64,000 nt of DNA, taken from contig NZ_OMOQ01000002.1 of NCBI RefSeq assembly GCF_900302475.1, forward strand, positions 493,501 to 557,500. The letters run 5' to 3'. Positions 50,697 through 60,604 of this stretch are shown one piece after another. The notes beneath the pieces are model-generated. The model was not told the origin of the DNA. It was given only the letters and a program-made list of their open reading frames with translations, and searched no databases. The DNA comes from Defluviimonas aquaemixtae. Lineage in GTDB: Bacteria > Pseudomonadota > Alphaproteobacteria > Rhodobacterales > Rhodobacteraceae. The position numbers and the translations under genes are program-made. Numbering within the stretch: position 1 is the first letter of the stretch; each line of letters begins with the position of its first letter.

Positions 50697-51785
50697 TCAG
50701 GCAGCGAGCGGCGCGCGACTTTTCAGCCGTGAGAGGTTGAGCGCGAAGGCGTCGTGGTCTCTGAGCCCCGGCCGCACCGGCGTTGCGTGATCCGGGAGTT
50801 CCCGTATCCGTCCGAGCGCGGCGGGCGCCGTCGTCCGAGCAAGATCCGGGTTACGAGTCAGACGGCCGAGATAGAGGCTTTCGGTCCGGATTCCGTTCGC
50901 GTCGATCACTGTGTGCCGGTCGAACAGCAGACCGTGGTAAGTCTCCAGCGCACCTTCACAATCCCAGACCGCCGTCCGGCCATTCACGAGATGGCGCGCT
51001 TCCACAAGCACCTCGTCCTCGCCGTAGTGATGCTCGACTTCGGGGCCGGACAGCGCGAGCCGCTGTCCGGGATTAATGCGGAGGTCCCGGGTCAATCCAT
51101 GATAAGGTGCGATCAATCGGACTGGACGCATTCGGCCCATGCCGGGCACGGCCACTCGACCTTGCCACAAGACGGGCAGAGGCCCGTCATCGGCGGTCAA
51201 CACGAGATCGCCGGGGTTCAGCGTTTCAATTGGGCGCGGACCTTCGGGCGTTGCGATCACGGTGCCGGGCGCAAAGCCCGGCATGGGACCGACGGTATGC
51301 CAATGATCGGCAAGGCCGATCCAATCAATCGCGACATGTCTACCACTGTCACCGGGCGCGAGCAGAGATTCCAGCTCGTCCCGAAGCATCGGCAAGGCGT
51401 CCGTCCCGTCATGCTGACGGATGGAACCCCGTGTCAGGTTCTCCGCTGTCAGAAGACTTCTGCCGCGAGCCGCGTCCCAGTGATAGGTCAGCCTCAATAT
51501 CCCGGAGATCGGCTCGAGACCGAGCCCAACCGAGAGGTGGCTCACCTCTGGCCCATGGCGCCGCAAGAGGTGCAGTCTCACGTCTTGGCCGCGCTCAATC
51601 GAGAACATCCGCTTGGGCTCGAGATGCCGCGCGAGCCTCAGCACCGGCTCGCCGTCGTTAGGCAAGCCGATTTCAGCCAGATCGAGTTCGATGACAAGCG
51701 TGCCGCGGTCAATCCGCTCCGGAAGCGGCGCCTGGTTGAGTTGCCGCGCAGTGCCGTCCGCGCTCCATATGGTGCGCCAAGTCAT
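50697..51785 (-). CDS. Hint-domain protein
   Basis: The 362-residue protein has a Hedgehog/intein-like Hint domain from about residue 190 (GFAPGTVIATPEGPRPIETLNPGDLVLTADDGPLPVLWQGR). The N-terminal 180 residues have no recognised domain. Such proteins are common in Rhodobacteraceae, often linked to calcium-binding or toxin-type secreted proteins, but the function here is unknown. The start is the ATG at 51785; the frame extends to 51920. Confidence 0.78.
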   Translation of the reverse strand: MTWRTIWSADGTARQLNQAPLPERIDRGTLVIELDLAEIGLPNDGEPVLRLARHLEPKRMFSIERGQDVRLHLLRRHGPEVSHLSVGLGLEPISGILRLTYHWDAARGRSLLTAENLTRGSIRQHDGTDALPMLRDELESLLAPGDSGRHVAIDWIGLADHWHTVGPMPGFAPGTVIATPEGPRPIETLNPGDLVLTADDGPLPVLWQGRVAVPGMGRMRPVRLIAPYHGLTRDLRINPGQRLALSGPEVEHHYGEDEVLVEARHLVNGRTAVWDCEGALETYHGLLFDRHTVIDANGIRTESLYLGRLTRNPDLARTTAPAALGRIRELPDHATPVRPGLRDHDAFALNLSRLKSRAPLAA

Positions 51786-52142
51786 AGCCGCACTGCCTCG
51801 GCTGCGCGAAGCGCAAGTGCTCTGCACCCGAGCCATGCTCTGGTCATCGTGCCCGCCTCCAACCTCGTGAGGCAGTGCAAACTGCAGACGGGGGAATGAT
51901 GCCCCGCTCCTTTCCGCCAACTGCTCAATTCGGAGGACGTTGCGCCCCGAAATGCGTTTGCCCTGCCTCGGGTCTTGTTTTTCTGCCTACGAGTATGTCC
52001 GACTGCCGCCGATTTGTGAATCCCTCTTGATCGGGCGGTTTCGATGGCGCAGGAACGCGGTGGCGTGGGCGCAACAGTCCTGCGGATTGCAGCCCGCCGT
52101 CATCGGGGCTAACGCTTTGGCAGTCCAACTTGGGAGCCTGTC
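51786..52142. other. Intergenic stretch, no gene seen
   Basis: These 357 bp lie between the divergent Hint-domain and dapE genes. I see no convincing coding frame, tRNA or terminator. The upstream extension of the Hint frame to 51920 has no good ribosome site. Confidence 0.5.
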
Positions 52143-53291
52143 TTGCCCGAACACGTCGATGCCGTTGCCCTGACCGCCGCGCTGGTCCGCTGCCCTAGCG
52201 TGACGCCGAAAGAGGGCGGCGCGCTTGACCTACTGACGACGATCCTTGGCGAGGCGGGGTTCGAGTGTCACCGCGTCGATCGGAACGGCACGCCCAACCT
52301 CTTCGCGCGGTGGGGCAAGAAGGGCGCAGCGAAAAGCTTCGGCTTCAACGGCCATACTGACGTCGTCCCGGTGGGCGACGCCGCCGCCTGGAGCCGCGAT
52401 CCGTTCGGAGCCGAGATCTCGGACGGTTGGCTTTGGGGGCGCGGCGCCACCGACATGAAATCTGGCGTCGCCGCCTTCGTCGCCGCGGCGGTGGATTTCG
52501 TGCGCGAAACACCTCCGGACGGCGCAGTGATCGTGACGATTACGGGGGACGAAGAAGGTCCGGGAAAAGATGGGACGGTCGCCATTCTCGACTGGATGAA
52601 GGCGCAAGACGAGTCGATGTCGGTCTGCCTCGTGGGAGAGCCGACTTGCCCCGAGCGGATGGGCGAGATGATCAAGATTGGCCGCCGCGGCTCCATGACG
52701 GTTAGTTTCGAGGCACGAGGCGAGCAGGGTCATTCAGCCTATCCCCACCGTGCCCGGAATCCTCTTCACGCACTGGTGCGCCTCTTGGCCCGGATCACGT
52801 CTCATCACCTTGATCACGGGACGGAACAGTTCGATCCCTCGACACTGGCGATCACCACCATCGACACAGGCAATGTCGCCTCGAATGTTATCCCGGCACG
52901 GGCGCGGTCGGTCGTGAACATCCGATTTAACGACGCGCATAGCTCGGCAAGCCTCGCCGACTGGCTGCGTGAAGAGGCAGCGGAGGTTCAAGACGAAACC
53001 GGGGTGAAGATCGGGTTGGCGATACAGGTGTCGGGCGAAAGTTTCCTGACGCCGCCGGGCCCCTTGGTCGATCTCGTAGCCGCTGCCGTGATGGCAGAGA
53101 CGGGGGTCGATCCGGTCCTTTCCACCTCAGGTGGCACATCTGATGCGCGCTTCGTGAAAGAGCACTGTCCGGTCGTGGAATTCGGGCTCGTAGGTCAAAC
53201 GATGCATCAGGTCGACGAGCGCGTCGAGATCGCGCAGATCGGAGCCCTGAAGTCTGTTTACCGGCGTATATTGCGGGACTACTTCGCCTGA
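52143..53291 (+). CDS. dapE: Succinyl-diaminopimelate desuccinylase DapE
   Basis: This 382-residue M20-family metallohydrolase removes succinate from N-succinyl-L,L-diaminopimelate on the way to lysine and peptidoglycan. [13 protein letters not shown] and [11 protein letters not shown] carry metal ligands, and [11 protein letters not shown] has the catalytic Glu pair. A dimerisation insert follows at about 180-290. No in-frame ATG fits the N-terminus, so a TTG at 52143 is likely, with GGGAG about 12 bp upstream. Confidence 0.93.
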   Translation: MPEHVDAVALTAALVRCPSVTPKEGGALDLLTTILGEAGFECHRVDRNGTPNLFARWGKKGAAKSFGFNGHTDVVPVGDAAAWSRDPFGAEISDGWLWGRGATDMKSGVAAFVAAAVDFVRETPPDGAVIVTITGDEEGPGKDGTVAILDWMKAQDESMSVCLVGEPTCPERMGEMIKIGRRGSMTVSFEARGEQGHSAYPHRARNPLHALVRLLARITSHHLDHGTEQFDPSTLAITTIDTGNVASNVIPARARSVVNIRFNDAHSSASLADWLREEAAEVQDETGVKIGLAIQVSGESFLTPPGPLVDLVAAAVMAETGVDPVLSTSGGTSDARFVKEHCPVVEFGLVGQTMHQVDERVEIAQIGALKSVYRRILRDYFA

Positions 53292-53348
53292 TGTGTCCGT
53301 CTCCGATTTTCGCATGACGCCAATTTCGGCCCGTGCTAGGTGATCGGC

Positions 53349-55604
53349 ATGGCGCGCATTCCTTCCAAAACAGAAATCCTCGACTGGATCGCAGAGAACC
53401 CTGGCCTCTCTGCCAAGCGCGACATCGCCAAGGCTTTTGGCATCAAGGGCGCCGATCGGATCGAGCTGAAACGGCTCCTGAAAGAACTGGAGGCGGAAGG
53501 CACGCTCGAACGCCGCCGCAAGTCCTACCGCGACCCCGAGAAACTGCCGCCGGTGACCGTGCTCACTATCCTCACTCCTGACCGGAACGGCGACCTTTTC
53601 GCGCGGCCGATGGAATGGCAGGGCGAGGGGCCGGAGCCGCGCGTGCTCTTCCAGCCGCGCAACAGCGACCCGGCGCTAGGCGAGGGCGACCGCATCCTTG
53701 CGCGCGTCAATGAGACGCGCGGTGAGGATTACCAGTACGAAGCGAGGTTGATCCGCAAGATCGGGACCAATCCACACAAGGTTCTCGGTGTCTTTCGAAA
53801 GGGGACCGAAGGCGGACGAATCGTTCCCATCGACAAGGGCGCGGAGAAAGAGTGGACCGTTGCGCCGGACGCCACGCAGGGCGCGCAGGACGGCGAACTT
53901 GTGGAGGCCGAACAGGCGGGTCCGAAGGGTCGCATGGGACTGCCTAAGGCACGGGTGGTCGAACGCCTCGGCGATCCTTCGGCGCCGAAGGCTGTCTCGC
54001 TCATCGCGATCCACCAGCACGGCATACCCGACGACTTCCCCGACGATGTGATCGCCGAGGCGGATGCCATGAACCCCGCGCCGCTCGGCGACCGCGAGGA
54101 TCTCCGCCACCTGCCCTTCATCACGATTGATCCCGCGGATGCACGCGACCACGACGACGCCTGCTACGCGCATCCCGACGAGGACCCAAAGAACGAAGGC
54201 GGTCACATCGTTTGGGTCGCCATCGCCGATGTCGCGCACCACGTCCCCCCCGGCTCGGCGCTCGACCGCGAGGCTCGGAATCGCGGCAACTCCACCTATT
54301 TTCCGGATCGCGTCGTGCCGATGCTGCCGGACCGGCTGTCGGGCGACCTGTGTTCATTACATGAAGGCGTTGCGCGTGCGGTAATCGCGGTTTGGATGAA
54401 GCTCGATTCCAAAGGCCGGAAGGTTTCGCACCGCTTCACGCGCGCGATGATAAAATCGGTCGCCAGCCTCAACTACGCGGAGGTACAGGAGGCGCAAGAT
54501 GGACGTCCGAACACGCGTTGTGACGAGCTTTTTGACGAGGTCATCGCACCGCTTTACTCCGCCTATGAGACGACGAAGACGGCCCGCGCGATGCGCCAAC
54601 CGCTTGACCTCGACCTGCCCGAACGCAAGATCGAACTCAGCGAGGACGGGCGCGTCACCTCCGTCGCGCTGCGCGAGCGTTTCGACGCACACCGGCTGAT
54701 CGAGGAATTCATGATCCTCGCCAACGTCGCCGCTGCCGAGGAGCTGATCCGCCTCCGCCGACCGCTGCTTTACAGGGTGCACGAGGAGCCTTCGCCGCAG
54801 AAGCTCGACGCGCTTCGCGAGGTGGCCGAGGCGTCTGGCTTCACGCTCGCCAAGGGGCAGGTCCTGAAGACCGAGCATCTGAACCGCCTGCTCGCCCAAG
54901 CGGAGGGCACCGATTTCGACGAGCTTTTGAACATCACGACGCTGCGGTCCATGACCCAAGCCTACTACAATGCGGAAAACTTCGGCCATTTTGGGCTCGC
55001 ACTGAAGCACTACGCGCATTTCACCTCGCCGATCCGGCGATACTCCGATCTGATCGTGCATCGCGCGCTAATCACAGGGCACGGCTGGGGCAAGGATGGG
55101 CTGTCGCCGCAGGACATCGAGATGCTTGAGGAAACCGCCAAACACATCTCCGACACCGAGCGGCGTTCGATGGCGGCCGAGCGCGACACGACCGACCGCT
55201 ACCTCGCGGCGTATCTCGCCGACCGGGTGGGCAGCGAATTTGCAGGCCGCGTTTCCACAGTTACGCGGTTCGGGCTGTTCGTGAAGCTCGACGAGACCGG
55301 CGCGGACGGGTTGATTCCGGTTCGCACGCTCGGGCGTGAGTTCTTCCATTTCGACCCGAGGGGCCAGACGCTGATGGGGGCCGATACCGGAACCGAGATT
55401 GGCGTGGGCCAACGGGTCACCGTCCGGCTGGCCGAGGCCGTGCCGGTGACCGGCGGCCTGATGCTGGAGCTTCTGGAGATCGAAGGGCGGCCGATGGCGG
55501 CCGGTGCATCGGCAAGGCGCGGTCGGCCGGGCGGGCGCCGTCCGGGCCCGGCACGGGCGAAACCGGGCCGCACCCGTCGCAAAGTTGAGCGCAAGCGCCG
55601 CTGA
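53349..55604 (+). CDS. rnr: Ribonuclease R
   Basis: This 751-residue processive 3'-5' exoribonuclease degrades structured RNA. An N-terminal helix-turn-helix (MARIPSKTEILDWIAENPG) is followed by cold-shock domains, the RNB catalytic core with ITIDPADARDHDDACYA supplying the four metal-binding Asp residues, and GNSTYFPDRVVPMLPDRLSGDLCSL. An S1 domain and a basic Arg/Gly/Pro-rich tail end the protein. The ATG at 53349 is preferred over a GTG nine bases earlier. Confidence 0.96.
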   Translation: MARIPSKTEILDWIAENPGLSAKRDIAKAFGIKGADRIELKRLLKELEAEGTLERRRKSYRDPEKLPPVTVLTILTPDRNGDLFARPMEWQGEGPEPRVLFQPRNSDPALGEGDRILARVNETRGEDYQYEARLIRKIGTNPHKVLGVFRKGTEGGRIVPIDKGAEKEWTVAPDATQGAQDGELVEAEQAGPKGRMGLPKARVVERLGDPSAPKAVSLIAIHQHGIPDDFPDDVIAEADAMNPAPLGDREDLRHLPFITIDPADARDHDDACYAHPDEDPKNEGGHIVWVAIADVAHHVPPGSALDREARNRGNSTYFPDRVVPMLPDRLSGDLCSLHEGVARAVIAVWMKLDSKGRKVSHRFTRAMIKSVASLNYAEVQEAQDGRPNTRCDELFDEVIAPLYSAYETTKTARAMRQPLDLDLPERKIELSEDGRVTSVALRERFDAHRLIEEFMILANVAAAEELIRLRRPLLYRVHEEPSPQKLDALREVAEASGFTLAKGQVLKTEHLNRLLAQAEGTDFDELLNITTLRSMTQAYYNAENFGHFGLALKHYAHFTSPIRRYSDLIVHRALITGHGWGKDGLSPQDIEMLEETAKHISDTERRSMAAERDTTDRYLAAYLADRVGSEFAGRVSTVTRFGLFVKLDETGADGLIPVRTLGREFFHFDPRGQTLMGADTGTEIGVGQRVTVRLAEAVPVTGGLMLELLEIEGRPMAAGASARRGRPGGRRPGPARAKPGRTRRKVERKRR

Positions 55605-55698
55605 CAACCAGTAAGATGCATATGCGGGCGATCTGACTCTTTTCGGACGATCACTGTCGCGCTACACTCACCGCAATCAAGAAACGAGCAGGTGAGGC

Positions 55699-56955
55699 AT
55701 GCGATACACAGCCGGAATCATGACAATTCTCGCGCTTCTGCCGTTCGCGGCAGCTGCCGCAGGAATAGCGCCGAACTCGCCAACCGCTGAAGGGGGGATC
55801 ATGGGCGGACCCGAAGAGATTGTACCCGCTGCGGCCAATCAGGGGTTCGGGCATTGGATTCGTGGGTTCCAAAGCAGGGCGCGTGCAGCTGGGATAGGCG
55901 ACCACGTTTTCGACAGCGCGTTCCGCGGCATTGAGTACAACGCCGACGTGATATCGAAAGACCGCAATCAAAGCGAGTTCACCAAGACGATCTGGGATTA
56001 TCTCGATTCCGCCGTGTCAGAAACCCGCGTCGCGAACGGCAAGGCGGCACTCGCTCAACACCGCAATCTTCTGGAGCAGATCGAGGCGACCTATGGCGTC
56101 GACAAAGAAGTCGTCGTCGCGGTTTGGGGACTCGAAAGCTCCTACGGTACGTACCGAGGCAACACGCCGCTGATCGAGGCTCTGGCGACGCTCGCCTATG
56201 ACGGGCGGCGTGGCAAATTCTTCGAAAGCCAGTTGATTGCTGCGCTACAAATCGTCCAGGCAGGCGATGTCGATCCGCGCCAGATGACCGGCAGTTGGGC
56301 GGGCGCGATGGGGCATACCCAATTCATCCCCACCTCGTATCTTTCCTATGCGGTCGATTTCACCGGCGACGGCAAGCGCGATATCTGGTCGGATGATCCC
56401 GCAGATGCGCTCGCTTCGACGGCGGCCTATCTTTCGCAGTTCGGCTGGCGCAGGGGGCTGCCCTGGGGAGTCGAAGTGCAGCTTCCGAACGATTTCGACT
56501 TCGCGCTGACGGGAGAGCGGGTGAAGAAATCGCCCGCTGAGTGGGCGGCCATGGGCGTCCGCGACACGAGCGGCCAGCTGATCCCAAACCACGGCGCCGC
56601 ATCGATCCTCATGCCGGCCGGCGCCCGCGGCGCGGCTTTCATGATCTTCCAGAACTTCCACGTGATCGAGCGCTACAACACGGCGGACGCCTATGTCATC
56701 GGCGTCGGTCACCTGGCGGATCGGATCGCCGGCGGACAGCCGATCCAGGCAAGTTGGCCGCGCGAGGACCGCGCGCTGCTGTTCGCCGAACGCAAGGAGC
56801 TGCAAGAGCGCCTTACCCGCGCCGGGTTCGACACCCAAGGCGTGGACGGAAAGATCGGACCGAACACGATTGCCGCGATTCGAGCCTATCAGCGGGCATC
56901 CGGATTGACCCCCGATGGATATGCGAGCGTCGATATTCTGAAACGCCTGAAGTAA
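55699..56955 (+). CDS. Lytic murein transglycosylase (MltB/SLT_2 family) with peptidoglycan-binding domain
   Basis: The 418-residue exported protein has a signal peptide (residues 1-20), an SLT_2-type transglycosylase domain with the catalytic Glu in VAVWGLESSYGTYRG, and GSWAGAMGHTQFIPTSYL. A C-terminal peptidoglycan-binding domain (LQERLTRAGFDTQGVDGKIGPNTIAAIRAYQ) anchors it to the wall. It cleaves the glycan strands with 1,6-anhydro product formation. A GC-rich hairpin follows. Confidence 0.93.
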   Translation: MRYTAGIMTILALLPFAAAAAGIAPNSPTAEGGIMGGPEEIVPAAANQGFGHWIRGFQSRARAAGIGDHVFDSAFRGIEYNADVISKDRNQSEFTKTIWDYLDSAVSETRVANGKAALAQHRNLLEQIEATYGVDKEVVVAVWGLESSYGTYRGNTPLIEALATLAYDGRRGKFFESQLIAALQIVQAGDVDPRQMTGSWAGAMGHTQFIPTSYLSYAVDFTGDGKRDIWSDDPADALASTAAYLSQFGWRRGLPWGVEVQLPNDFDFALTGERVKKSPAEWAAMGVRDTSGQLIPNHGAASILMPAGARGAAFMIFQNFHVIERYNTADAYVIGVGHLADRIAGGQPIQASWPREDRALLFAERKELQERLTRAGFDTQGVDGKIGPNTIAAIRAYQRASGLTPDGYASVDILKRLK

Positions 56956-56961
56956 GGAAAC

Positions 56962-56981
56962 GGCCGCCCCCCGGGGCGGCC
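56962..56981 (+). terminator. GC-rich hairpin after the lytic transglycosylase
   Basis: A perfect 9-bp stem, GGCCGCCCC (56962-56970) / GGGGCGGCC (56973-56981), with a 2-nt loop lies 7 bp after the stop, before the convergent gabT. There is no clear T-run, so it is only a probable terminator. Confidence 0.5.
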
Positions 56982-57006
56982 AGCCTGACCCCATACGAAT
57001 GCCGCG

Positions 57007-58278
57007 TCAGGCGCTGCGGGCAGCGCGAATTGAGTCCTCGAGCTTTCCTAGCGCTTCGGTGAAGACCTCGTCCTGTATCGTGATCGGCGACAGGAAGCGC
57101 ACGACGTTCCCGTAAACACCGCAGGTCAGGAGCAGAAGGCCGCGGTTCAGCGCTTCGGTGCGGACCTTATTGGCGAAGTCGGCCGACGGCTTGTCGCCTT
57201 TATTGAACTCGACCGCGTTCATGAAGCCAGGGCCCCGGATGTCGACGATTTCGGGTACCTCGTCGCGCAGACTGGCAAGGTGCTGCTTCAGCCGTGCGCC
57301 GAGCTGGTTGGCGCGATCGCAAAGGCCCTCTTCCTCGATCACGTCGATCACCGCGTTGGCGGCAGCGATGCCGAGCGGGCTGCCCCCATAGGTGCCGCCA
57401 AGACCGCCGGGCGCGGGCGCGTCCATGACCTCGGCGCGGCCCGTCACCGCCGCCAAAGGGAAGCCGCCAGCCAGCGACTTGGCCATCGTCGTCAGATCCG
57501 GCTGAACGTCGTGGTGCTCCATCGCGAACATCTTTCCGGTTCGGGCGAAACCCGTCTGCACCTCATCTGCGATGAGGAGGATGCCATGCTCGTCGCAGAT
57601 GCCGCGAAGCTTCGTCATGAACTCGCGCGGCGCCTCGTAGAAGCCGCCCTCGCCCTGCACCGGCTCGACGATGATCGCGGCAACGCGCTTCGGATCGACA
57701 TCCGCCTTGAAGAGATAGTTGAGTGCGTCGATCGACTTCTCGACGCTCCCGCCGTGCAGCGGTACTGGGAAGGGCGCGTGGAAGACGTCGCCCGGCATGC
57801 CGCCGAAGCCGACCTTGTAGGGCACGACCTTGCCGGTCAGCGCCATGCCCATGAAGGTGCGGCCATGAAATGCGCCGGTGAAGGCGACGACGGCCTGGCG
57901 GCCGGTCGCGGCGCGGGCAATCTTTACTGCGTTCTCGACCGCCTCGGCGCCGGTCGTGACGAAGATCGACTTCTTGTCGCCCTTCGCCGGGACCATCGCG
58001 TTCAGCCGCTCGGCCAGACGCACGTAGTTTTCGTACGGCACGACCTGGTGGCAGGTATGCGTGAAGCGGTCGATCTGATCCTTGACCGCTGCGATCACCT
58101 TTGGATGACGGTGGCCGGTGTTCAGAACGGCGATTCCGCTCGCAAAGTCGATGTAGCGGTTGCCCTCGGCGTCCCAGATTTCAGCGTTTTCGGCTCGGTC
58201 GGCGTAGATCTGCGTCATTACGCCAACACCGCGCGACAAGGCGGATTGACGGCGGGATTCTATTGCGGCGTTTTGCAT
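57007..58278 (-). CDS. gabT: 4-Aminobutyrate aminotransferase
   Basis: The 423-residue class III PLP aminotransferase converts GABA and 2-oxoglutarate to succinic semialdehyde and glutamate. Features are IDFASGIAVLNTGHRHP, TTGAEAVENAVKIARAATGR, AFHGRTFMGMALTG, LLIADEVQTGFARTGKMFAME and TTMAKSLAGGFPLAAV, where the Lys binds PLP. A related amine aminotransferase role is possible. A perfect CGAGGAGCAACC site precedes the ATG at 58278. No succinate-semialdehyde dehydrogenase gene is adjacent. Confidence 0.92.
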   Translation of the reverse strand: MQNAAIESRRQSALSRGVGVMTQIYADRAENAEIWDAEGNRYIDFASGIAVLNTGHRHPKVIAAVKDQIDRFTHTCHQVVPYENYVRLAERLNAMVPAKGDKKSIFVTTGAEAVENAVKIARAATGRQAVVAFTGAFHGRTFMGMALTGKVVPYKVGFGGMPGDVFHAPFPVPLHGGSVEKSIDALNYLFKADVDPKRVAAIIVEPVQGEGGFYEAPREFMTKLRGICDEHGILLIADEVQTGFARTGKMFAMEHHDVQPDLTTMAKSLAGGFPLAAVTGRAEVMDAPAPGGLGGTYGGSPLGIAAANAVIDVIEEEGLCDRANQLGARLKQHLASLRDEVPEIVDIRGPGFMNAVEFNKGDKPSADFANKVRTEALNRGLLLLTCGVYGNVVRFLSPITIQDEVFTEALGKLEDSIRAARSA

Positions 58279-58584
58279 GGGTTGCTCCTCGAAACACTCC
58301 CCGCCTCGATAGACCTTTCGCGTGCCTTGTTCAATTTGCTGATTGCGGCTGCGCTTTGAGCGACGACCACATAGCGGAAGCACTTCAGCGCGCGATTTGG
58401 CCCGCTGACACAACAGCAACACCAATCCCTTTTCTGCGACGAGGATATTCGTTCGGCGAATATGCGCGTTGCCCACGGGCCGCTTTCGGCGAGGCCCGGC
58501 TGAGTGAAATTCCGCTTATGGATTTCGTGGCTTATGGAGTCAATTTTCCGGCCGGCGTTCAGATGTCAGGCAAAGGAGTCGCTC
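58279..58584. other. Intergenic stretch with palindrome
   Basis: These 306 bp lie between divergent gabT and the small membrane-protein gene. A perfect palindrome is present at 58445-58463; otherwise I see no supported gene. Confidence 0.5.
58445..58463. promoter_or_regulatory. Palindromic operator-like site
   Basis: ATATTCG-TTCGG-CGAATAT is a perfect 7-bp inverted repeat 167 bp before the gabT start and 122 bp before the small membrane-protein gene at 58585. Its symmetry suggests a dimeric regulator site for one or both genes, but the regulator is unknown. Confidence 0.45.
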
Positions 58585-58812
58585 GTGGAGTATGAGCAGC
58601 ACTTTTATGGCCGATCTTCTTACGATCCGTCCTGCGAGCGGAGTGTGTCCAATCGCTTGGGCGGGAGCTGGGGCACCCCTGCAAGGATCGCAGCGATTTT
58701 CATCGCGTTCGTGGTGGTCAGCTTGACGGCCGGAGCGCAGCGCCAGGAAGTCGCGGCGTCGGCGGACGCGGCGTTGGCGCACGCGGGTCCGGTCAATCGG
58801 GTGTCCCACTAG
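58585..58812 (+). CDS. Small membrane protein, paralogue of the 60605 gene
   Basis: The 75-residue protein begins with a GTG preceded by AAAGGAG. The N-terminus (EYEQHFYGRSSYDPS) matches the start of the protein encoded at 60605 (DYEQHMPGRSSYDPS), so the two are paralogues. A single membrane helix follows (about 30-48), then an Ala-rich tail. The frame is open upstream to 58504, but the paralogue match sets the start. No named family is recognised. Confidence 0.75.
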   Translation: MEYEQHFYGRSSYDPSCERSVSNRLGGSWGTPARIAAIFIAFVVVSLTAGAQRQEVAASADAALAHAGPVNRVSH

Positions 58813-58843
58813 CGATTGAAGTTGGGCTCGGCTGCGGGGTCGC

Positions 58844-59575
58844 TCAAGTCCCGCCGCCGAGCCGCTGCATGGTGTTTGTTAGTGAGGTCAGGGCGCGGCC
58901 CTTCGTTAGCCATGAGGTCGCGAATGCGACCGTCGCAAGCGACTCCGTCCAGAACAGGTAGTTGCGTTCCGACAGCCGCGCGCGAGTCTCGGGATCCGTC
59001 AGGAAGTAGGGCAGGATCGCCACCATCATGGCAACGATCACCGTACCGCAGCCGAGGAATATGAAGCTGCGCACGGTCCACAGAAGACGGCCGTCCGCGT
59101 CGCGTTCGCCCTGCGGGAACTGCAAGACGCTGAAGAGTGCGAGGCACGAAAAAAATATGATTGCTGCGCCATAGTGCAGCAATTCGGGATGAGACGTGAT
59201 GCCGAAACGCCAGCACAGTTGCGGCGCATCGACACAGACGGGGTAGCCATGCCGGTGAACCGGTAGGAGTGCAATGCCGAGCGCGGCAATGCCTGCGATC
59301 GCCGACAGCCAGCGGTCGGACAGAAACTCACCAGGTGCTGGGTCGTAGCCGCGGTAGGCAACGAGAAAAATGCCTATCGCCGACAGCGTTCCTGTGAGGA
59401 TGCCGCCCATGGACGTGTAGTAGAAATCACTGATCGAACCCTCAAGGCTGTAGCCTCCAATCCAGGCAAAGGCCAGAAGCGACAGCGGCAGGAACCAACC
59501 AAGATAGCCCAGAGCCTGGCGGACGGCTTGAAAGGATAGAACGAGATCAGGGTCAGTCTGAGATTTTCGGGCCAT
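58844..59575 (-). CDS. Multi-pass membrane protein, unknown function
   Basis: The 243-residue protein has about seven hydrophobic segments, with short loops and a few conserved-looking motifs (ISDFYYTSMGGILTGTL, VDAPQLCWRFGITSHPELLHYGAAIIFF, ERNYLFWTESLATVAFATSWL). It has no signal peptide beyond the first helix and no catalytic motif I recognise. The ATG at 59575 starts a normal N-terminus (MARKSQTDPDL). It is convergent with the small membrane protein. Confidence 0.75.
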   Translation of the reverse strand: MARKSQTDPDLVLSFQAVRQALGYLGWFLPLSLLAFAWIGGYSLEGSISDFYYTSMGGILTGTLSAIGIFLVAYRGYDPAPGEFLSDRWLSAIAGIAALGIALLPVHRHGYPVCVDAPQLCWRFGITSHPELLHYGAAIIFFSCLALFSVLQFPQGERDADGRLLWTVRSFIFLGCGTVIVAMMVAILPYFLTDPETRARLSERNYLFWTESLATVAFATSWLTKGRALTSLTNTMQRLGGGT

Positions 59576-59639
59576 GCAAGTTCCTCTAGCGGGGCGACGA
59601 GAGGATAGCATGGGATCTTGGGCGTTGCGGCGCTCCCCG

Positions 59640-60362
59640 TCAGGCTTTCGCGGTCTGCAGATCGGCGGCTGCAAGCTCGGCGGCGACGGCTACCGCTGCC
59701 GCGGATGGATCGGGTGCAGCCCAGATTGGCCGGCCGACGACTATGTGGTCCGCGCCCATTGCTACGGCGTCGGCGGGTGTTGTCACGCGTTTCTGGTCAT
59801 TTAGGGCGCTTCCCGCCGGCCGTATTCCCGGCGTGACAATGAGGCGGCCGCGCGCGCCGGGCAGCGCGCGGATATGCGTGGCCTCTCGGGCACTCGCTAT
59901 CACACCATCGGCACCCGCGGCAAAGGCCCGGGCGGCGCGCTCCACCACGATTTCGGGAATGTCGCCCCGGCGGATCAGCCCAGCGTCGAGATCATGGCGG
60001 TCGAGAGAGGTGAGGACAGTTACCGCAAGGATTTTCAGATCTGTGCCCGCCGCCCCCTGTTTGGCGGCAAGCACGACATGCGGGTCGCCATGCACCGTCA
60101 GGAAATCCAGCTCATAGCGCGCTAGGCCACGGACAGCGGCTTCGATCGTCGCGCCGATATCGAACAGTTTCATGTCGAGGAAAACGCGCTTGCCATGCTC
60201 CTGCTTGAGTTCGTTCGCGAGGGCCAGCCCGCCGCCAGTGAGCATGCCCAGACCGATCTTGTAGAAGCTCACCGTATCGCCAAGAGCTTCGACCAGCTCC
60301 AGTGCGGAGTGCGCCTCGGGCACGTCGAGCGCGACGATCAGGCGGTCATTGGCTAGGGTCAT
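59640..60362 (-). CDS. pyrF: Orotidine 5'-phosphate decarboxylase
   Basis: This 240-residue TIM-barrel enzyme performs the last step of UMP synthesis. The catalytic D-x-K-x-x-D tetrad is visible in FLDMKLFDIGATI, with LIVALDVPEAHSALELVEALG at the N-terminus, FLTVHGDPHVV, and VTPGIRPAGSALNDQKRV before the C-terminal phosphate loop (GADHIVVGRPIWAA). The ATG at 60362 is preferred, with AAAGGAG five bases upstream. Confidence 0.95.
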   Translation of the reverse strand: MTLANDRLIVALDVPEAHSALELVEALGDTVSFYKIGLGMLTGGGLALANELKQEHGKRVFLDMKLFDIGATIEAAVRGLARYELDFLTVHGDPHVVLAAKQGAAGTDLKILAVTVLTSLDRHDLDAGLIRRGDIPEIVVERAARAFAAGADGVIASAREATHIRALPGARGRLIVTPGIRPAGSALNDQKRVTTPADAVAMGADHIVVGRPIWAAPDPSAAAVAVAAELAAADLQTAKA

Positions 60363-60509
60363 CGTCACTCCTTTCCCAAGGTTCAGGTTTCTTGGGCTGT
60401 GGGTGAGAACCTGTCAAGCGCTGGACCCGGGTTGGCCGCCGCGTTGCCGTCCGGCCGTTCCGAGCACAGAAGCGATATCGGCGGAAAACCGCAGGTTGAT
60501 TCTGGCATA

Positions 60510-60529
60510 TTCGGCCAGCGTTGGCCGAA
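60510..60529 (+). promoter_or_regulatory. Palindromic site upstream of the small membrane protein
   Basis: TTCGGCCA-GCGT-TGGCCGAA is a perfect 8-bp inverted repeat 76 bp before the 60605 start. It may be an operator or RNA hairpin for that gene. Confidence 0.45.
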
Positions 60530-60604
60530 AGAAAAGCGCTTTGCCGGAAGGGGTTAGAGCAGACGCGGCCTTTGTGGGACAGTTCTAAAAGAAAGGAGCC
60601 CATC

